Origin: Acidimicrobiales bacterium
Lineage (GTDB): Bacteria > Actinomycetota > Acidimicrobiia > Acidimicrobiales > Palsa-688
NCBI GenBank assembly: GCA_036378675.1
Contig: DASUWA010000027.1
Location: 62,001-126,000 of the forward strand
Length of the DNA stretch: 64,000 nucleotides
Direction of reading: 5' to 3'
Below the pieces are notes generated by a model. It ran no database searches. It was not told the origin of the DNA and saw only the letters and a list, made by a program, of their open reading frames with translations. Both the position numbers and the translations under genes were made by a program. Below are positions 49,834-58,758 of this stretch, one piece after another; within the stretch, counting starts at the first letter, position 1; each line of letters begins with the position of its first letter.

Positions 49834-51305
49834 CCCTTCCCCGCACCGACACGTTCGTCGGCGGGGACTGGAGCGCGACGACCGGCGACGGCGAGGACGA
49901 GGTCGTGAACCCCGCGACCGAGGCGCTCCTCGCCAGCGTGCCCCGCGGCGGTGTCGCGGATGGCAACGCGGCGATTGCTGCCGCGCGTCGGGCTTTCGAT
50001 GAAGGGCCCTGGCCCGCAATGTCCGGTACGGAACGAGCCTTCCACCTCCGCCGCCTGCGGGACGAGCTCGCGGCCCGTTCCATACAGCTGACCGATCTTG
50101 TGATTTCGGAGGTCGGCTCGACGCACGCCGTGGCCGTAAGCCACCAGGTGTGTCTGCCCATTGAGCAGCTTGACTTCTGGGCCACAGCGGCGGCGAAGCC
50201 GGATCTCATACCGCACGAGCCCCGGGTGACCCGCCGGAGCGGTGGTGGCAGCTGGCTCGGAAGCTGGGTCGTGCGGCGCGAGCCAATCGGGGTCGCCGCC
50301 GCAATCGTTGCCTACAACTTCCCGTTCCTGCTGGCCGTGATGAAGATCGGGCCGGCGCTGGCCGCCGGCAACACGCTTGTCCTCAAGCCTTCTCCGTACA
50401 CGCCTCTCACTGCTTTCGTGATCGCCGAAGCGGTGGCCGCGGCAGGTCTTCCGCCCGGCGTCGTCAACGTGCTTACGGGCGACTCCGAGGTCGGTCACCA
50501 GTTGACCACGAGCCCCCACGTGGACCTGGTGACCTTCACGGGATCGGACGCCGTCGGGGCTGCTATCGCGGCCCAGGCGGCGCCGACCTTGAAGCGCGTG
50601 CTGCTGGAACTAGGCGGGAAGTCGGCCATGATCGTCCGTGCCGACGCAGATCTCGACCAGGCGGCACAACTCGGACTCCAGAGTTTCACGTTCAACGCTG
50701 GCCAGGGGTGTGCGCTCACAACGCGGCATCTCGTCCACCGTTCCGTCATAGACGATTACCATCGCCGCCTAGCCGCTCTGTCCCAAGAGGTACGGGTGGG
50801 CGACCCGGCGGACCCCGGTACCCAGATGGGCCCGCTCATCCGGCCGGCTGCTGTCGAGCGCACGGCCCGGTACGTCCATCAGGCCCTCGATGCTGGAGCC
50901 TCGCTCCTCGCCGGCGGCAAGCCACCTAACGAGCCGTCCAAGGGCTACTTCTTCGAACCGACAGTGCTCGCGGACGTCGACAACGCCTGGCCCGTGGCCC
51001 AGGACGAGATCTTCGGTCCGGTCGCGGTGACCATCGCGTTCGACGACGACGACCACGCCGTCCGGATCGCGAACGACTCGCGGTACGGCCTCGACGCCGC
51101 GGTGGTGTCACGCGATACCGGCGCCGCCTTTGAACTCGCGTGCCGCTTGCGCGCCGGGGGGGTGTCGATAAACGGCGGCGCCGGTTGGACTAATCCCGGA
51201 GTGCCTTTCGGCGGCTACAAGCGATCGGGGATCGGGCGGGAGAACGGCGACGAGGGACTCGAGCATTACACCGAACTCAAGACCATCAAGTACCACGCCG
51301 GATGA
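49821..51305 (+). CDS. Aldehyde dehydrogenase
   Basis: 494-aa NAD(P)-dependent enzyme. The general-base glutamate is E263 in LELGGKS and the nucleophile C297 in GQGCALTTR; the cofactor/catalytic asparagine is in VAYNFPF and FGPVAVTIAF is the expected late motif. GTG 49821 overlaps the end of the MaoC-like gene by 13 bases. It would oxidise an aldehyde to the acid that the following CoA ligase can activate. The substrate is unknown. Confidence 0.9.
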   Translation: MGTLTLPRTDTFVGGDWSATTGDGEDEVVNPATEALLASVPRGGVADGNAAIAAARRAFDEGPWPAMSGTERAFHLRRLRDELAARSIQLTDLVISEVGSTHAVAVSHQVCLPIEQLDFWATAAAKPDLIPHEPRVTRRSGGGSWLGSWVVRREPIGVAAAIVAYNFPFLLAVMKIGPALAAGNTLVLKPSPYTPLTAFVIAEAVAAAGLPPGVVNVLTGDSEVGHQLTTSPHVDLVTFTGSDAVGAAIAAQAAPTLKRVLLELGGKSAMIVRADADLDQAAQLGLQSFTFNAGQGCALTTRHLVHRSVIDDYHRRLAALSQEVRVGDPADPGTQMGPLIRPAAVERTARYVHQALDAGASLLAGGKPPNEPSKGYFFEPTVLADVDNAWPVAQDEIFGPVAVTIAFDDDDHAVRIANDSRYGLDAAVVSRDTGAAFELACRLRAGGVSINGGAGWTNPGVPFGGYKRSGIGRENGDEGLEHYTELKTIKYHAG

Positions 51306-52816
51306 CCGCTGAGCACCGCGCGAGCGGATCGCTCGCCAACCTGCTCGCGTGGCGGGCAACCGAACGCCCGGACTTCCCGTTCTTGTACGTCGAACAGCTC
51401 GGACCCTGGACGGCTGGGGGACTCGCCGACGCTGCTTCCGAGCTCAGCACCACGCTTGACCGCCACGGCGTCGGCAGTGGGGACCGGGTATTGATCCGTC
51501 TCGGCAACGACGAGCGGTTTCTCCCTGCGCTGACAGCCGTGTGGCTGCTCGGCGCGTCAGCCATCGCGATGCACCCTGCCGCCTCCGCCGGCGACGCCAA
51601 ACGGACAGTCCAGGCAATGGACGCTCGCGCCGTCGTCGGTGATCCCTACGACCCCTCGAGTTCGCAGGCGGGTGCCCCGTTCGTTGGGGTCTCAAAAGTG
51701 CCGCAGCACAGCGAGCCGGGACCTCTCTCCGTTCCAGACGCGGCGGACCACGAGGAAGCTCTCGTTCTCTTGACTTCGGGCTCGACGGGAGCGCCCAAAG
51801 GCGTCGTGCTTACCCACGGGAACGCCTGGTCGAACCTTGCTGCCACTGTGTCCGCCTTCCGACGCGAGACCCGCATCACACGGATCCCCGACGACCCCAA
51901 GCCGCCGAACCTCATCGCCAACCCCGTGTCGCACACCGCTGGCGTCGTACGGTTGCTGTTCGCCCTCTACGTGGGACGCAGCGTCGTACTGCTGCGCAAG
52001 TTTGACGCCATCGCGGCAAAGGCTGCGATTGACGCGCACGGCATTGACAACCTCACGATTAATCCGACCATGATGCGCATGCTGCTCGAGGGCCTGCCAC
52101 CCGACGCTGACCTCGGTCCGGTCCGCTACGCGTCCTCCGGGACAGCGCCGCTGCCGCAGGCGCTGCGCGAGGCGTTTGAGGCCCGATTCCAGATCCCGGT
52201 GCTCCAGGCCTACGGGCAGACGGAGGCGTTCGGAGGGATTGCGATCGAGAACGTCAAGGAGGTGCTTGCGGGCCGCCGTCGTCCTGGCTCGGTTGGTCGG
52301 CCGCTCCCGGGTGTCGAACTGCGGATCGTCGCCGATGGGCGCGATGCGCCACCCGGCGAACAGGGAGAGATCCAGGTCCGGACCAAGTCGGCGTCCCGGA
52401 GCTACGTCGGGGATACCGGCGACGACTCCCCTACAGGCGACGACGGCTGGCTCCGCACAGGTGACCTCGGCTACGTCGACGAGGACGGCTACCTCTACGT
52501 CACAGGCCGGATCAAGAACGTGATCATCTGCGGGGGATTCAACGTGGTCCCCGAGGAACTGCAGTCGGCTTTGATGTCTCACCCGGCCGTTCGAGAGGCG
52601 GCCGTCCTCGGAGTACCCGACGACCGTCTCGGCGAGGTACCGGTCGCAGTCATCGAGTCGGACGTCACCGGGGACGAGATCCTCGCGAGCGTCGCCTCAA
52701 TGTTGGCGCCCTACAAGCGGCCTCGCTGGGTCGTCGTCGTCGGCACGCTTCCACGCGTGCCGAACGGCAAGGTGGACCTGCGGGCCTGCGCGGCCCTCCT
52801 GACCAAGCCCTGTTGA
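51302..52816 (+). CDS. AMP-dependent acyl-CoA ligase
   Basis: 504-aa adenylate-forming enzyme. Motifs in order are LTSGSTGAPKGVVLTHGN (AMP-binding P-loop), YGQTEAFGG, TGDLGYVDEDGYLYVTGRIKNVI and the C-terminal lysine region LPRVPNGKVDLR. It should convert a carboxylate, probably the product of the overlapping ALDH, to its CoA thioester. The ATG overlaps the ALDH stop (ATGA). The acid cannot be inferred. Confidence 0.9.
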   Translation: MTAEHRASGSLANLLAWRATERPDFPFLYVEQLGPWTAGGLADAASELSTTLDRHGVGSGDRVLIRLGNDERFLPALTAVWLLGASAIAMHPAASAGDAKRTVQAMDARAVVGDPYDPSSSQAGAPFVGVSKVPQHSEPGPLSVPDAADHEEALVLLTSGSTGAPKGVVLTHGNAWSNLAATVSAFRRETRITRIPDDPKPPNLIANPVSHTAGVVRLLFALYVGRSVVLLRKFDAIAAKAAIDAHGIDNLTINPTMMRMLLEGLPPDADLGPVRYASSGTAPLPQALREAFEARFQIPVLQAYGQTEAFGGIAIENVKEVLAGRRRPGSVGRPLPGVELRIVADGRDAPPGEQGEIQVRTKSASRSYVGDTGDDSPTGDDGWLRTGDLGYVDEDGYLYVTGRIKNVIICGGFNVVPEELQSALMSHPAVREAAVLGVPDDRLGEVPVAVIESDVTGDEILASVASMLAPYKRPRWVVVVGTLPRVPNGKVDLRACAALLTKPC

Positions 52817-52819
52817 GCA

Positions 52820-53608
52820 GTGGACTTGGGTGTCCGCGACCGCGGGTTCCTCGTTGTCGGCGGCACCGCCGGAATCGGGCGAGAGGTCGCGCGGTTGCTC
52901 GTCGAGGAGGGCGCACGGGTCGCTATCACGGGGCGCGACGTCGGCCGCGCTCACGATGTCGCCGCGGCGATCGGTGCGGTGGCCGTTCCCGGAGACGCTG
53001 CCACCGACGAATCGACCTGTGAAGCCATCGTCAACGCCGCTGAACTCGCCGTTAGCGGGCTATCGGGTGTCGCGATCACGGCCGGGAGCAATCGCAGCGC
53101 CCATTCCTCCCTCGACGAGGCCAACGACGAGATCTGGCTGGAGACGTTTCAGCACCAACTCATGGCGACCGTCCGCATCGTCCGCGCCGCGCTCCCCTAT
53201 CTGGTCACCAACGGCGGAGGCTCCATCGTGACCACGGCGGCGTACTCCATTCGTGCTCCGCACGCCAACCGGGTGCCGTACGCCACCTGCAAGAGCGCAG
53301 TTGCCACCTTCACCAAGGACGTCGCCAAAGCGTACGGTCCGGCCGGCATCCGCGCCAACTGTGTCTGCCCCGGGATCATCGAGACAGGCCAGCTCGCTGC
53401 CCGCCGTGTGAGTCTGGCTGCCAGCCGCGGCGTACCCGAGGCGGGACTGCTCGAGTCCATGCTGAGCAGCGAGTGGCACATGGACGTGGCGTTGGGCCGA
53501 CTCGGTCGCCCCGACGAGGTGGGTGACCTCATCGCATTCCTGCTGTCGGAGCGCGCCGGCTATCTCAACGGTGCGCTCATCAACATCGACGGGGGGACGG
53601 ACTTCTGA
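52820..53608 (+). CDS. Short-chain dehydrogenase/reductase
   Basis: 262 aa, starting GTG 52820, 3 bases after the CoA ligase. The cofactor loop is VGGTAGIGR, a Gly-Gly-Thr variant of the usual TGGxxGIG. The catalytic serine falls in IVTTAAYS and the YxxxK pair in VPYATCKSAVATF. It could oxidise a hydroxyacyl-CoA made by the MaoC-like hydratase. The stop overlaps the ATG of the LLM gene by one base. Confidence 0.86.
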   Translation: MDLGVRDRGFLVVGGTAGIGREVARLLVEEGARVAITGRDVGRAHDVAAAIGAVAVPGDAATDESTCEAIVNAAELAVSGLSGVAITAGSNRSAHSSLDEANDEIWLETFQHQLMATVRIVRAALPYLVTNGGGSIVTTAAYSIRAPHANRVPYATCKSAVATFTKDVAKAYGPAGIRANCVCPGIIETGQLAARRVSLAASRGVPEAGLLESMLSSEWHMDVALGRLGRPDEVGDLIAFLLSERAGYLNGALINIDGGTDF

Positions 53609-54624
53609 TGCTGCTCGATGCCAGGCTGCCGAAGGGCATCTCCGACACGAAGGCACGGGCCGCGGCCAGGGAGGTGGACGGATACGACGGTCTGTGGGTC
53701 AGCGAGACGGGCTATGACCCCTTCCTCCAGGCCCTCCAGGCCATCGAGGCGACCACCTGGCCCACAATCGGAACCGCGATCGCGGTTGCTTTCGCCCGAT
53801 CACCTCTCACGGTGGCGCACAGCGCCTACGACCTCGCACGATACGCCGAGGGCCGGTTCGTGCTCGGTCTCGGCACCCAGGTTAAGCCGCACGTCGAGCG
53901 CAGGTTCGGTATGCCGTGGTCCAGCCCGGCTGCCCGCATGCGCGAGTACGTTCTTGCGCTGCAGGCCATCTGGAGGGCGTGGAACGGCGACACTGCCCTG
54001 AAGTTCGAAGGAGAGTTCTACAAACACACGTTGATGACCCCGGCCTTCTCGCCCAGAACGCATCCGTACGGAGCGCCTCGGGTGTACCTCGCCGGGGTCG
54101 GCGAGCGCATGACCGAGGTCGCCGGCGAGGTCGCGGACGGTTTCTTCATACATCCGTTCACCTCCAGGGCGTACTTCGACAATGTGACCCGGCCTGCGTT
54201 GATGCGCGGGCGTAAGGCGGCCGGGGTGGCTGACCTCGACGACTTCACCATCGCGGGAGCTACGTTCGTGGTCACGGGGCGCGACGAATACGAACTGGCC
54301 CGCGCCGTCCAGGGCACGAAGGACCAGATCGCCTTCTACGCATCGACACCCTCCTACCGCGGCGTCCTCGAGCTGCACGGCCGGAGCGAGCTCGGGCCGG
54401 AATTGACCCGCCGCACGAAGCAGGGCCGCTGGGGCGACCTGGCCGAGCTCATCGACGACGAGCTTCTGAGAGAGCTAGCAATAGTCGGCGAGCCTGCAGC
54501 CGTCGGCGCGGATGTCGCTGCCCGCTGGGGCGACGTCTACGACCGCCTGAGTCTGTACACCAACTACCGGATCGGCCACGACGTTGCAATACAGGTGGTC
54601 GCGGCGATTAGAGCAGCGACGTGA
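53608..54624 (+). CDS. LLM-class F420-dependent oxidoreductase
   Basis: 338-aa luciferase-like TIM-barrel protein of the TIGR03617-like group. The pattern GYDGLWVSETGYDPFLQALQAIEAT, then LGLGTQVKPHVERRFGMPWSSPAARMREYVLALQAIWRAW, is typical of the actinobacterial F420 members, which use reduced deazaflavin rather than FMN. It ends the operon that begins at 48583. A hydride or oxygen transfer on the pathway intermediate is possible but not shown. Confidence 0.85.
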   Translation: MLLDARLPKGISDTKARAAAREVDGYDGLWVSETGYDPFLQALQAIEATTWPTIGTAIAVAFARSPLTVAHSAYDLARYAEGRFVLGLGTQVKPHVERRFGMPWSSPAARMREYVLALQAIWRAWNGDTALKFEGEFYKHTLMTPAFSPRTHPYGAPRVYLAGVGERMTEVAGEVADGFFIHPFTSRAYFDNVTRPALMRGRKAAGVADLDDFTIAGATFVVTGRDEYELARAVQGTKDQIAFYASTPSYRGVLELHGRSELGPELTRRTKQGRWGDLAELIDDELLRELAIVGEPAAVGADVAARWGDVYDRLSLYTNYRIGHDVAIQVVAAIRAAT

Positions 54625-54690
54625 CGGCTCGTCAGGGCAGCGAACGGGGTCCCTTCCGGCGGTCGGCCCTCCACTCGTCAACTGCCGGGC

Positions 54691-55866
54691 TTATCGAGTG
54701 AGCAACAGGCACCCGGCAAAGGGGCCGCCCCCGGCGGATACGACGGCGACCTCTGGGCGCTGACGCACCTGCCGCGGCCCGCCGTGACCCCGGAGCTGCA
54801 CGACGGCCTCGTGGAGCATTCCGTAGCCGTGGAGACGACCGCCTGAGAGCTGTCCGCCCTGCGTGTTCAACGGCAGCTTTCCGTCTAGGGCGATCGCCTC
54901 ACCGCCCTCGACGAACCGACCGCCATCCCCGAAGTCGCAGAATCCAAGCGCCTCCAGCCATGCCAGAGCCAGGACGCTGAATCCGTCGTACAACTCGGCG
55001 ACGTCTACGTCCCCAGGACCCAAGGCGGTCCGGCGCCACATGGTCTCTGCCGCGGCAGTAGCGGCCATACCAGTAAGCCCGTCGATCTGATCCCACGAGA
55101 ATGGACCGGTTAATCCGCACCCCACCGCTTCGAGATACACGGGATCGTGGGGTCGATCGGAAGAGCGATCGCGGGCGGAGACGATGACAGCGGTTGACCC
55201 GTCGATGGGGACGTCACAGTCGTACAGACACAACGGCGTCGAGATCATCCGTGAGGCAAGGTAGTCCTCGATGCTCAAGGGCTCCCGGAAGACCGCCGCG
55301 GGATTCAACATGGCGTTTGCCCGCGCGTTGCGCGCTATGGCACCGAGCTGCTCGCGGGTCGTGCCGTAATCGTCAAAATGCCGCTGCGCGTACAGGGCGA
55401 TCCAGTTTGCCGCCGATGGCGCACCGAAAGGTGCCAGCCACCTTCGCCAGTCGCTGACTGCAAACTGGCTACCAACCACCTCGCCACGACCGCCCGAACG
55501 TTGTGCGCTCGCCTCGCACACGGTACGAAAGCACAGCACATGTGTCGCCAGCCCGCACGCCACTGCCATGCACGCATCGATGAACGGGCCGAGTTGGCCC
55601 GAGGTCTGAGGGCTTCCCTGAAACCACCGGAGCCGGAGGTCGAGCGCGTCTCGCAACTCCCACACGCCGCAGCCGGCAAGGCCTGGGTCGACGGCCTCAC
55701 CGGGGAAGGTGGCAAGACCATCGAGTTCGGAGACGGCCAAGCCCGCGTCGTTGATGGATGCGAGGGCCGCCTCCACCGTGAGGGACAGACCGCTTCGCCC
55801 TAGACGTCTGCCGATAGCTGACTGGCCTATGCCGGTGACCGCAACAGCCTCTTCAAAGCGTTTCAC
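54691..55866 (-). CDS. Thiolase-family protein (lipid-transfer/SCP2-thiolase type)
   Basis: 391 aa. It starts VTGIGQSAIGRRLGRSGLSLTVEAALASINDAGL and contains LYDCDVPIDGSTAVIVSARDR and the C-terminal NTQGGQLSGGRLHGYGMLHEAVVQLRGHGG, the pattern of SCP2-like thiolases found with DUF35 proteins. The usual N-terminal nucleophilic cysteine is not evident in the FIDACMAVACGLATHVL region at the classical spacing, though a cysteine is present. In steroid and hydrocarbon pathways such pairs cleave branched acyl-CoAs by retro-aldol. The DUF35 partner is immediately upstream. Confidence 0.85.
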   Translation of the reverse strand: MKRFEEAVAVTGIGQSAIGRRLGRSGLSLTVEAALASINDAGLAVSELDGLATFPGEAVDPGLAGCGVWELRDALDLRLRWFQGSPQTSGQLGPFIDACMAVACGLATHVLCFRTVCEASAQRSGGRGEVVGSQFAVSDWRRWLAPFGAPSAANWIALYAQRHFDDYGTTREQLGAIARNARANAMLNPAAVFREPLSIEDYLASRMISTPLCLYDCDVPIDGSTAVIVSARDRSSDRPHDPVYLEAVGCGLTGPFSWDQIDGLTGMAATAAAETMWRRTALGPGDVDVAELYDGFSVLALAWLEALGFCDFGDGGRFVEGGEAIALDGKLPLNTQGGQLSGGRLHGYGMLHEAVVQLRGHGGPRQVRQRPEVAVVSAGGGPFAGCLLLTR

Positions 55867-56363
55867 GGTCGCGAGACCTTGGGTCGGAACACTGGGAGCC
55901 AGAGATCGTCCGCCAGCAGTTCGAAAGCCACGTCCACGACCATCCCCGAGCGCACCACCTCGGGTTCACAACCGACGACGTTCGTGAGCATCCGCAGTCC
56001 CGGTTGCTCCGCGAGTTCCACGATGGCGACCACGTATGGAGGAGGAAGAGACGCGAACCACTGCTGATGGTTGACAGTCACTGCCCACACGGTCGCTCGC
56101 CCGCTGACCGGCCGCGGCGCGACCTCCAGTGAGTGGCAGGCGGGGCATACCGGCCCCGGGGGGTGGAACCATCTGCCGCAAGTGGCACAACGGTAGATCA
56201 GCAGAACGCCGTCGGCGCCCCCGGTCCAGAAGGCTCGCTCCTCATCGGTCGGTACGGGAAACGGTCGGATCACCGCCCGGTCGTCCGAGCTCGGGTTTCG
56301 CGACGCCGCCCGACAGAGGTGCGTGCTCGCTTGTCTCTCGGAGGCTCCGCCAATCGCGGTCAC
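55863..56363 (-). CDS. DUF35 OB-fold zinc-ribbon partner of the thiolase
   Basis: 166 aa from GTG 56363 or about 136 from GTG 56273 (VIRPFPVP), which matches the usual family start and length. It has a rubredoxin-like zinc ribbon (CATCGRWFHPPGPVCPACHS, C-x2-C-x10-C-x2-C) and an OB fold (GRATVWAVTVNHQQWF ... PYVVAIVELAEQPGLRMLTNVVG). Proteins of this type bind SCP2-like thiolases, which lie next to it with a 4-base overlap. It overlaps the SDR upstream as well. Confidence 0.86.
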   Translation of the reverse strand: MTAIGGASERQASTHLCRAASRNPSSDDRAVIRPFPVPTDEERAFWTGGADGVLLIYRCATCGRWFHPPGPVCPACHSLEVAPRPVSGRATVWAVTVNHQQWFASLPPPYVVAIVELAEQPGLRMLTNVVGCEPEVVRSGMVVDVAFELLADDLWLPVFRPKVSRP

Positions 56364-57145
56364 ACGCGTACGGTGATGCCACCGTCCACAACGAAGGTCT
56401 GGGCGGTCACCCAGGAGGCTGAGTCTGAGCAGAGGAACAGCAATGTCCCGACCAGATCGTCAACAGTGCCGACCCGCTTTATGCTCGCTGTGGCCACCAG
56501 CGCGTCGATGCGGTCCTTCGGAACCGTCACGGCAGTCGCCTCGGTGCTGATCGGACCCGGCGCGATGGCGTTGACCGTGATGCCATCGGAGCCCAGTTCC
56601 CTCGCGAATCCCCTCGTCAGGGAGTGCAGCGCCAGCTTGGCGGTCCCGTAGGCGCCGCCGTTGCCGTATGCCGCGGTGGAGGACTGCATAACTACGCGTC
56701 CCCAACCGGCATCGATCAGCATGGGCGCGAGGGCCTGAGTCACCAGCAGTGGGCCGTCGAGGTTCACCGAGAAGACCTTGCGCCAGTAGTTGATATCGAC
56801 CGTGAGCTGTGGGTCGAACCGCATCGAATGGTAGATCGCGGCGTTGTTCACCACGATGTGGCACGCACCGAACCGAGCCCGAACGGCTTCGGCGAGACTG
56901 AGTGTGCTGTCACGGCTGCTTACGTCGACCGGCGCCGCGTGCGACATGCCACCATCGTCTGCGATCTCGTCGGCAACCTGCTTGGCGGCCGGCTCGTTGA
57001 TGTCGGCCACGACAACCGAGGCGCCGCAGCGCGCGAGCGCTCGCACATATGCCTCGCCGATGCCCTGGCCTGCTCCGGTTACGACCGCGACTCGGCCGGT
57101 GAGGTCGGGCATGGTCGTATCCGGCCCGGAACGAGGGGTGGTCAT
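56360..57145 (-). CDS. Short-chain dehydrogenase/reductase
   Basis: 261 aa. The cofactor loop is TGAGQGIGEAYVR, followed by DINEPAAKQVADEIADDGG, VNNAAIYH, the serine MQSSTAAYG and the catalytic YxxxK in AYGTAKLAL, where the tyrosine follows the glycine directly. The ending WVTAQTFVVDGG is standard. It is the third gene of a minus-strand operon (phosphotransferase, DUF6285-like, SDR, DUF35, thiolase), each overlapping the next by 4 bases. Confidence 0.87.
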   Translation of the reverse strand: MTTPRSGPDTTMPDLTGRVAVVTGAGQGIGEAYVRALARCGASVVVADINEPAAKQVADEIADDGGMSHAAPVDVSSRDSTLSLAEAVRARFGACHIVVNNAAIYHSMRFDPQLTVDINYWRKVFSVNLDGPLLVTQALAPMLIDAGWGRVVMQSSTAAYGNGGAYGTAKLALHSLTRGFARELGSDGITVNAIAPGPISTEATAVTVPKDRIDALVATASIKRVGTVDDLVGTLLFLCSDSASWVTAQTFVVDGGITVRV

Positions 57146-57600
57146 GTTCGGCCAACTAGCTGGAATTGGCCGATGATTTCGAGCTCGTGTCCGAGACGAT
57201 GATCGAATGCTTCTTCGATCTGAGGCCGCAGTGGCGAGTCGTTAGGTGTGTGCTCGTAGGCGGATGAGAGGATCTCGCTCGCCAGGCCGTAGCGTCGGGC
57301 GACGTCGTCGTAGTGCAGGGATTCTTGATTCTGAGCCTCGGCTTCGGCGAGCGCGGTAGCAACGGCACTGGCTTCCGGGTGCGCTGCCACTATGTCCCGG
57401 CCGAGCCGGCGGAGCATCTTGGTCTCCTCCACCATCCAGGCGATCTCGTGTTGAGCGCGTACGGCCAGCGTTGAGAGGATGTGATCGATCATCTGCAAGC
57501 TGGTCTGCAGTTGAGGGTCTGTGACGGCGGGAGTGACGTGTTCGGAAAGCTCCTTGCGGACCACTTCGATCAGGCGGGCAGTCGTCGGCTGGGTGATCAC
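57142..57600 (-). CDS. DUF6285-like protein, partner of the phosphotransferase-like gene
   Basis: 152 aa from GTG 57600, which overlaps the stop of the upstream gene (GTGA). Mostly helical: TTARLIEVVRKELSEHVTPAV, LQTSLQMIDHILSTLAVRAQHEIAW, then a C-terminal helix. The first part resembles DUF6285 proteins that accompany acyl-CoA dehydrogenase and aminoglycoside-phosphotransferase-like genes. Function unknown. The frame extends to 57669, but the GTG overlap fits the other junctions of the operon. Confidence 0.68.
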   Translation of the reverse strand: MITQPTTARLIEVVRKELSEHVTPAVTDPQLQTSLQMIDHILSTLAVRAQHEIAWMVEETKMLRRLGRDIVAAHPEASAVATALAEAEAQNQESLHYDDVARRYGLASEILSSAYEHTPNDSPLRPQIEEAFDHRLGHELEIIGQFQLVGRT

Positions 57601-58643
57601 GACACGACCTCCATCCCCGACTCGATGCCGGTCATTGCTGCTTCCAGACCGCGGACGCTGTCCCGCCACAGCCGATGGCTAAACGGCATCGCCGAAACCA
57701 GATAGGCCGACGTCACGAGATGGTTGGAACCAGCGGCCAGGGCAGCCATCCCTTCAAGCAGGCCACCGAAGGCTTTGAATCCGGCAGCGACCGCGAACCA
57801 CGCGACGGTTGCCGGGTTCACGATCTCGTCGCCAAGACCGGTCACCTCGCAGTAGCGATGACAGAAACCAACAGGGTCCAAGGCGATCGGATCGGGCGGA
57901 GAGAACGCCGCTACCGCCTGGACCCAACCCAAATCGATACGCGGGTCGCCAATATGGGCGTACTCCCAGTCGATCACGCGCATCCCGCCCGCCGCGTCGA
58001 GCATCACGTTCGCGGTCTGGAACTCGCCGTGCACCAGAGTCAGAGGCGCGGGTACTGGCCGGTGGGAATCCAACCAAGCCGCCACCCACCTGATGAAGGG
58101 GTTGTGCTCAGGGTAGGCAGCCTCCAGACCCCGCCAGCTCTCGACAAACGAATCGATGTAGGCGTCCCACGACGCCGGCCGGTTCATCGACGCCGGCGCA
58201 GCACCCCCCTCGACATGCACCACGGCAATCGTCTCAGCCAACTTGAGGGCAAGGCTTCGCTGCTCATCCTCGCCCACCCCGCGAAGCTGGCTGAGCAACT
58301 GCGGGCCATCTACGTAATCACTAATCAGCGCCGGAGCACCCAAAACCGCGCCCGACAGGTCCGACCAGCGCAGGGCGGGAATCGGAACCGTGCCCGCTCT
58401 TGTCAGCGCAGCCAGCAGCTCGCCCTCCGCCACACGATCGGTACGTGAGAGAGCCGCATCCCCCGGCGGGTCGATTCGGAGGACATAGCGCTGCGACCCT
58501 CCGGCCATCGTCGCCGTGAACGCTACGGTCACCAGGCTGTAACCGCCTGTGAGCACCGACAAGTCCTCAACCCGCACCGGCCCAGGTTCACGGGAAGAAA
58601 GAAGCGCCTCCAACCGGCGCCCCAGGTCATCCAGGTCAACCAT
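57597..58643 (-). CDS. Aminoglycoside-phosphotransferase-like kinase (ACAD10/11-type)
   Basis: 348 aa with a kinase-like fold. LVHGEFQTANVML carries the Brenner motif (His-Gly-Glu-Phe instead of HGDF), and VIDWEYAHIGDPRIDLGWV the metal-binding DWE. In animals the ACAD10/11 kinase domains phosphorylate 4-hydroxyacyl-CoAs before elimination of phosphate; bacterial homologues lie beside acyl-CoA dehydrogenases. It is the first gene of a five-gene operon with a 19-bp operator at 58677-58695. Confidence 0.86.
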   Translation of the reverse strand: MVDLDDLGRRLEALLSSREPGPVRVEDLSVLTGGYSLVTVAFTATMAGGSQRYVLRIDPPGDAALSRTDRVAEGELLAALTRAGTVPIPALRWSDLSGAVLGAPALISDYVDGPQLLSQLRGVGEDEQRSLALKLAETIAVVHVEGGAAPASMNRPASWDAYIDSFVESWRGLEAAYPEHNPFIRWVAAWLDSHRPVPAPLTLVHGEFQTANVMLDAAGGMRVIDWEYAHIGDPRIDLGWVQAVAAFSPPDPIALDPVGFCHRYCEVTGLGDEIVNPATVAWFAVAAGFKAFGGLLEGMAALAAGSNHLVTSAYLVSAMPFSHRLWRDSVRGLEAAMTGIESGMEVVS

Positions 58644-58676
58644 CCCTCCCCCCTTTGGGCGATAGTCTCTATCAAG

Positions 58677-58695
58677 TCGTTATACTATTCATCGA
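58677..58695 (+). promoter_or_regulatory. 19-bp catabolic operator (site 5)
   Basis: TCGTTATACTATTCATCGA, inside a 24-bp stretch (58675-58698) identical to 61518-61541. It is 33 bases before the phosphotransferase start on the minus strand. Confidence 0.62.
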
Positions 58696-58758
58696 TTCAG
58701 GCGCTGGCAAGCAACCCCTCCCACGCGCACGGAAACAACCGTGCCAGAGCCGTGCGAG

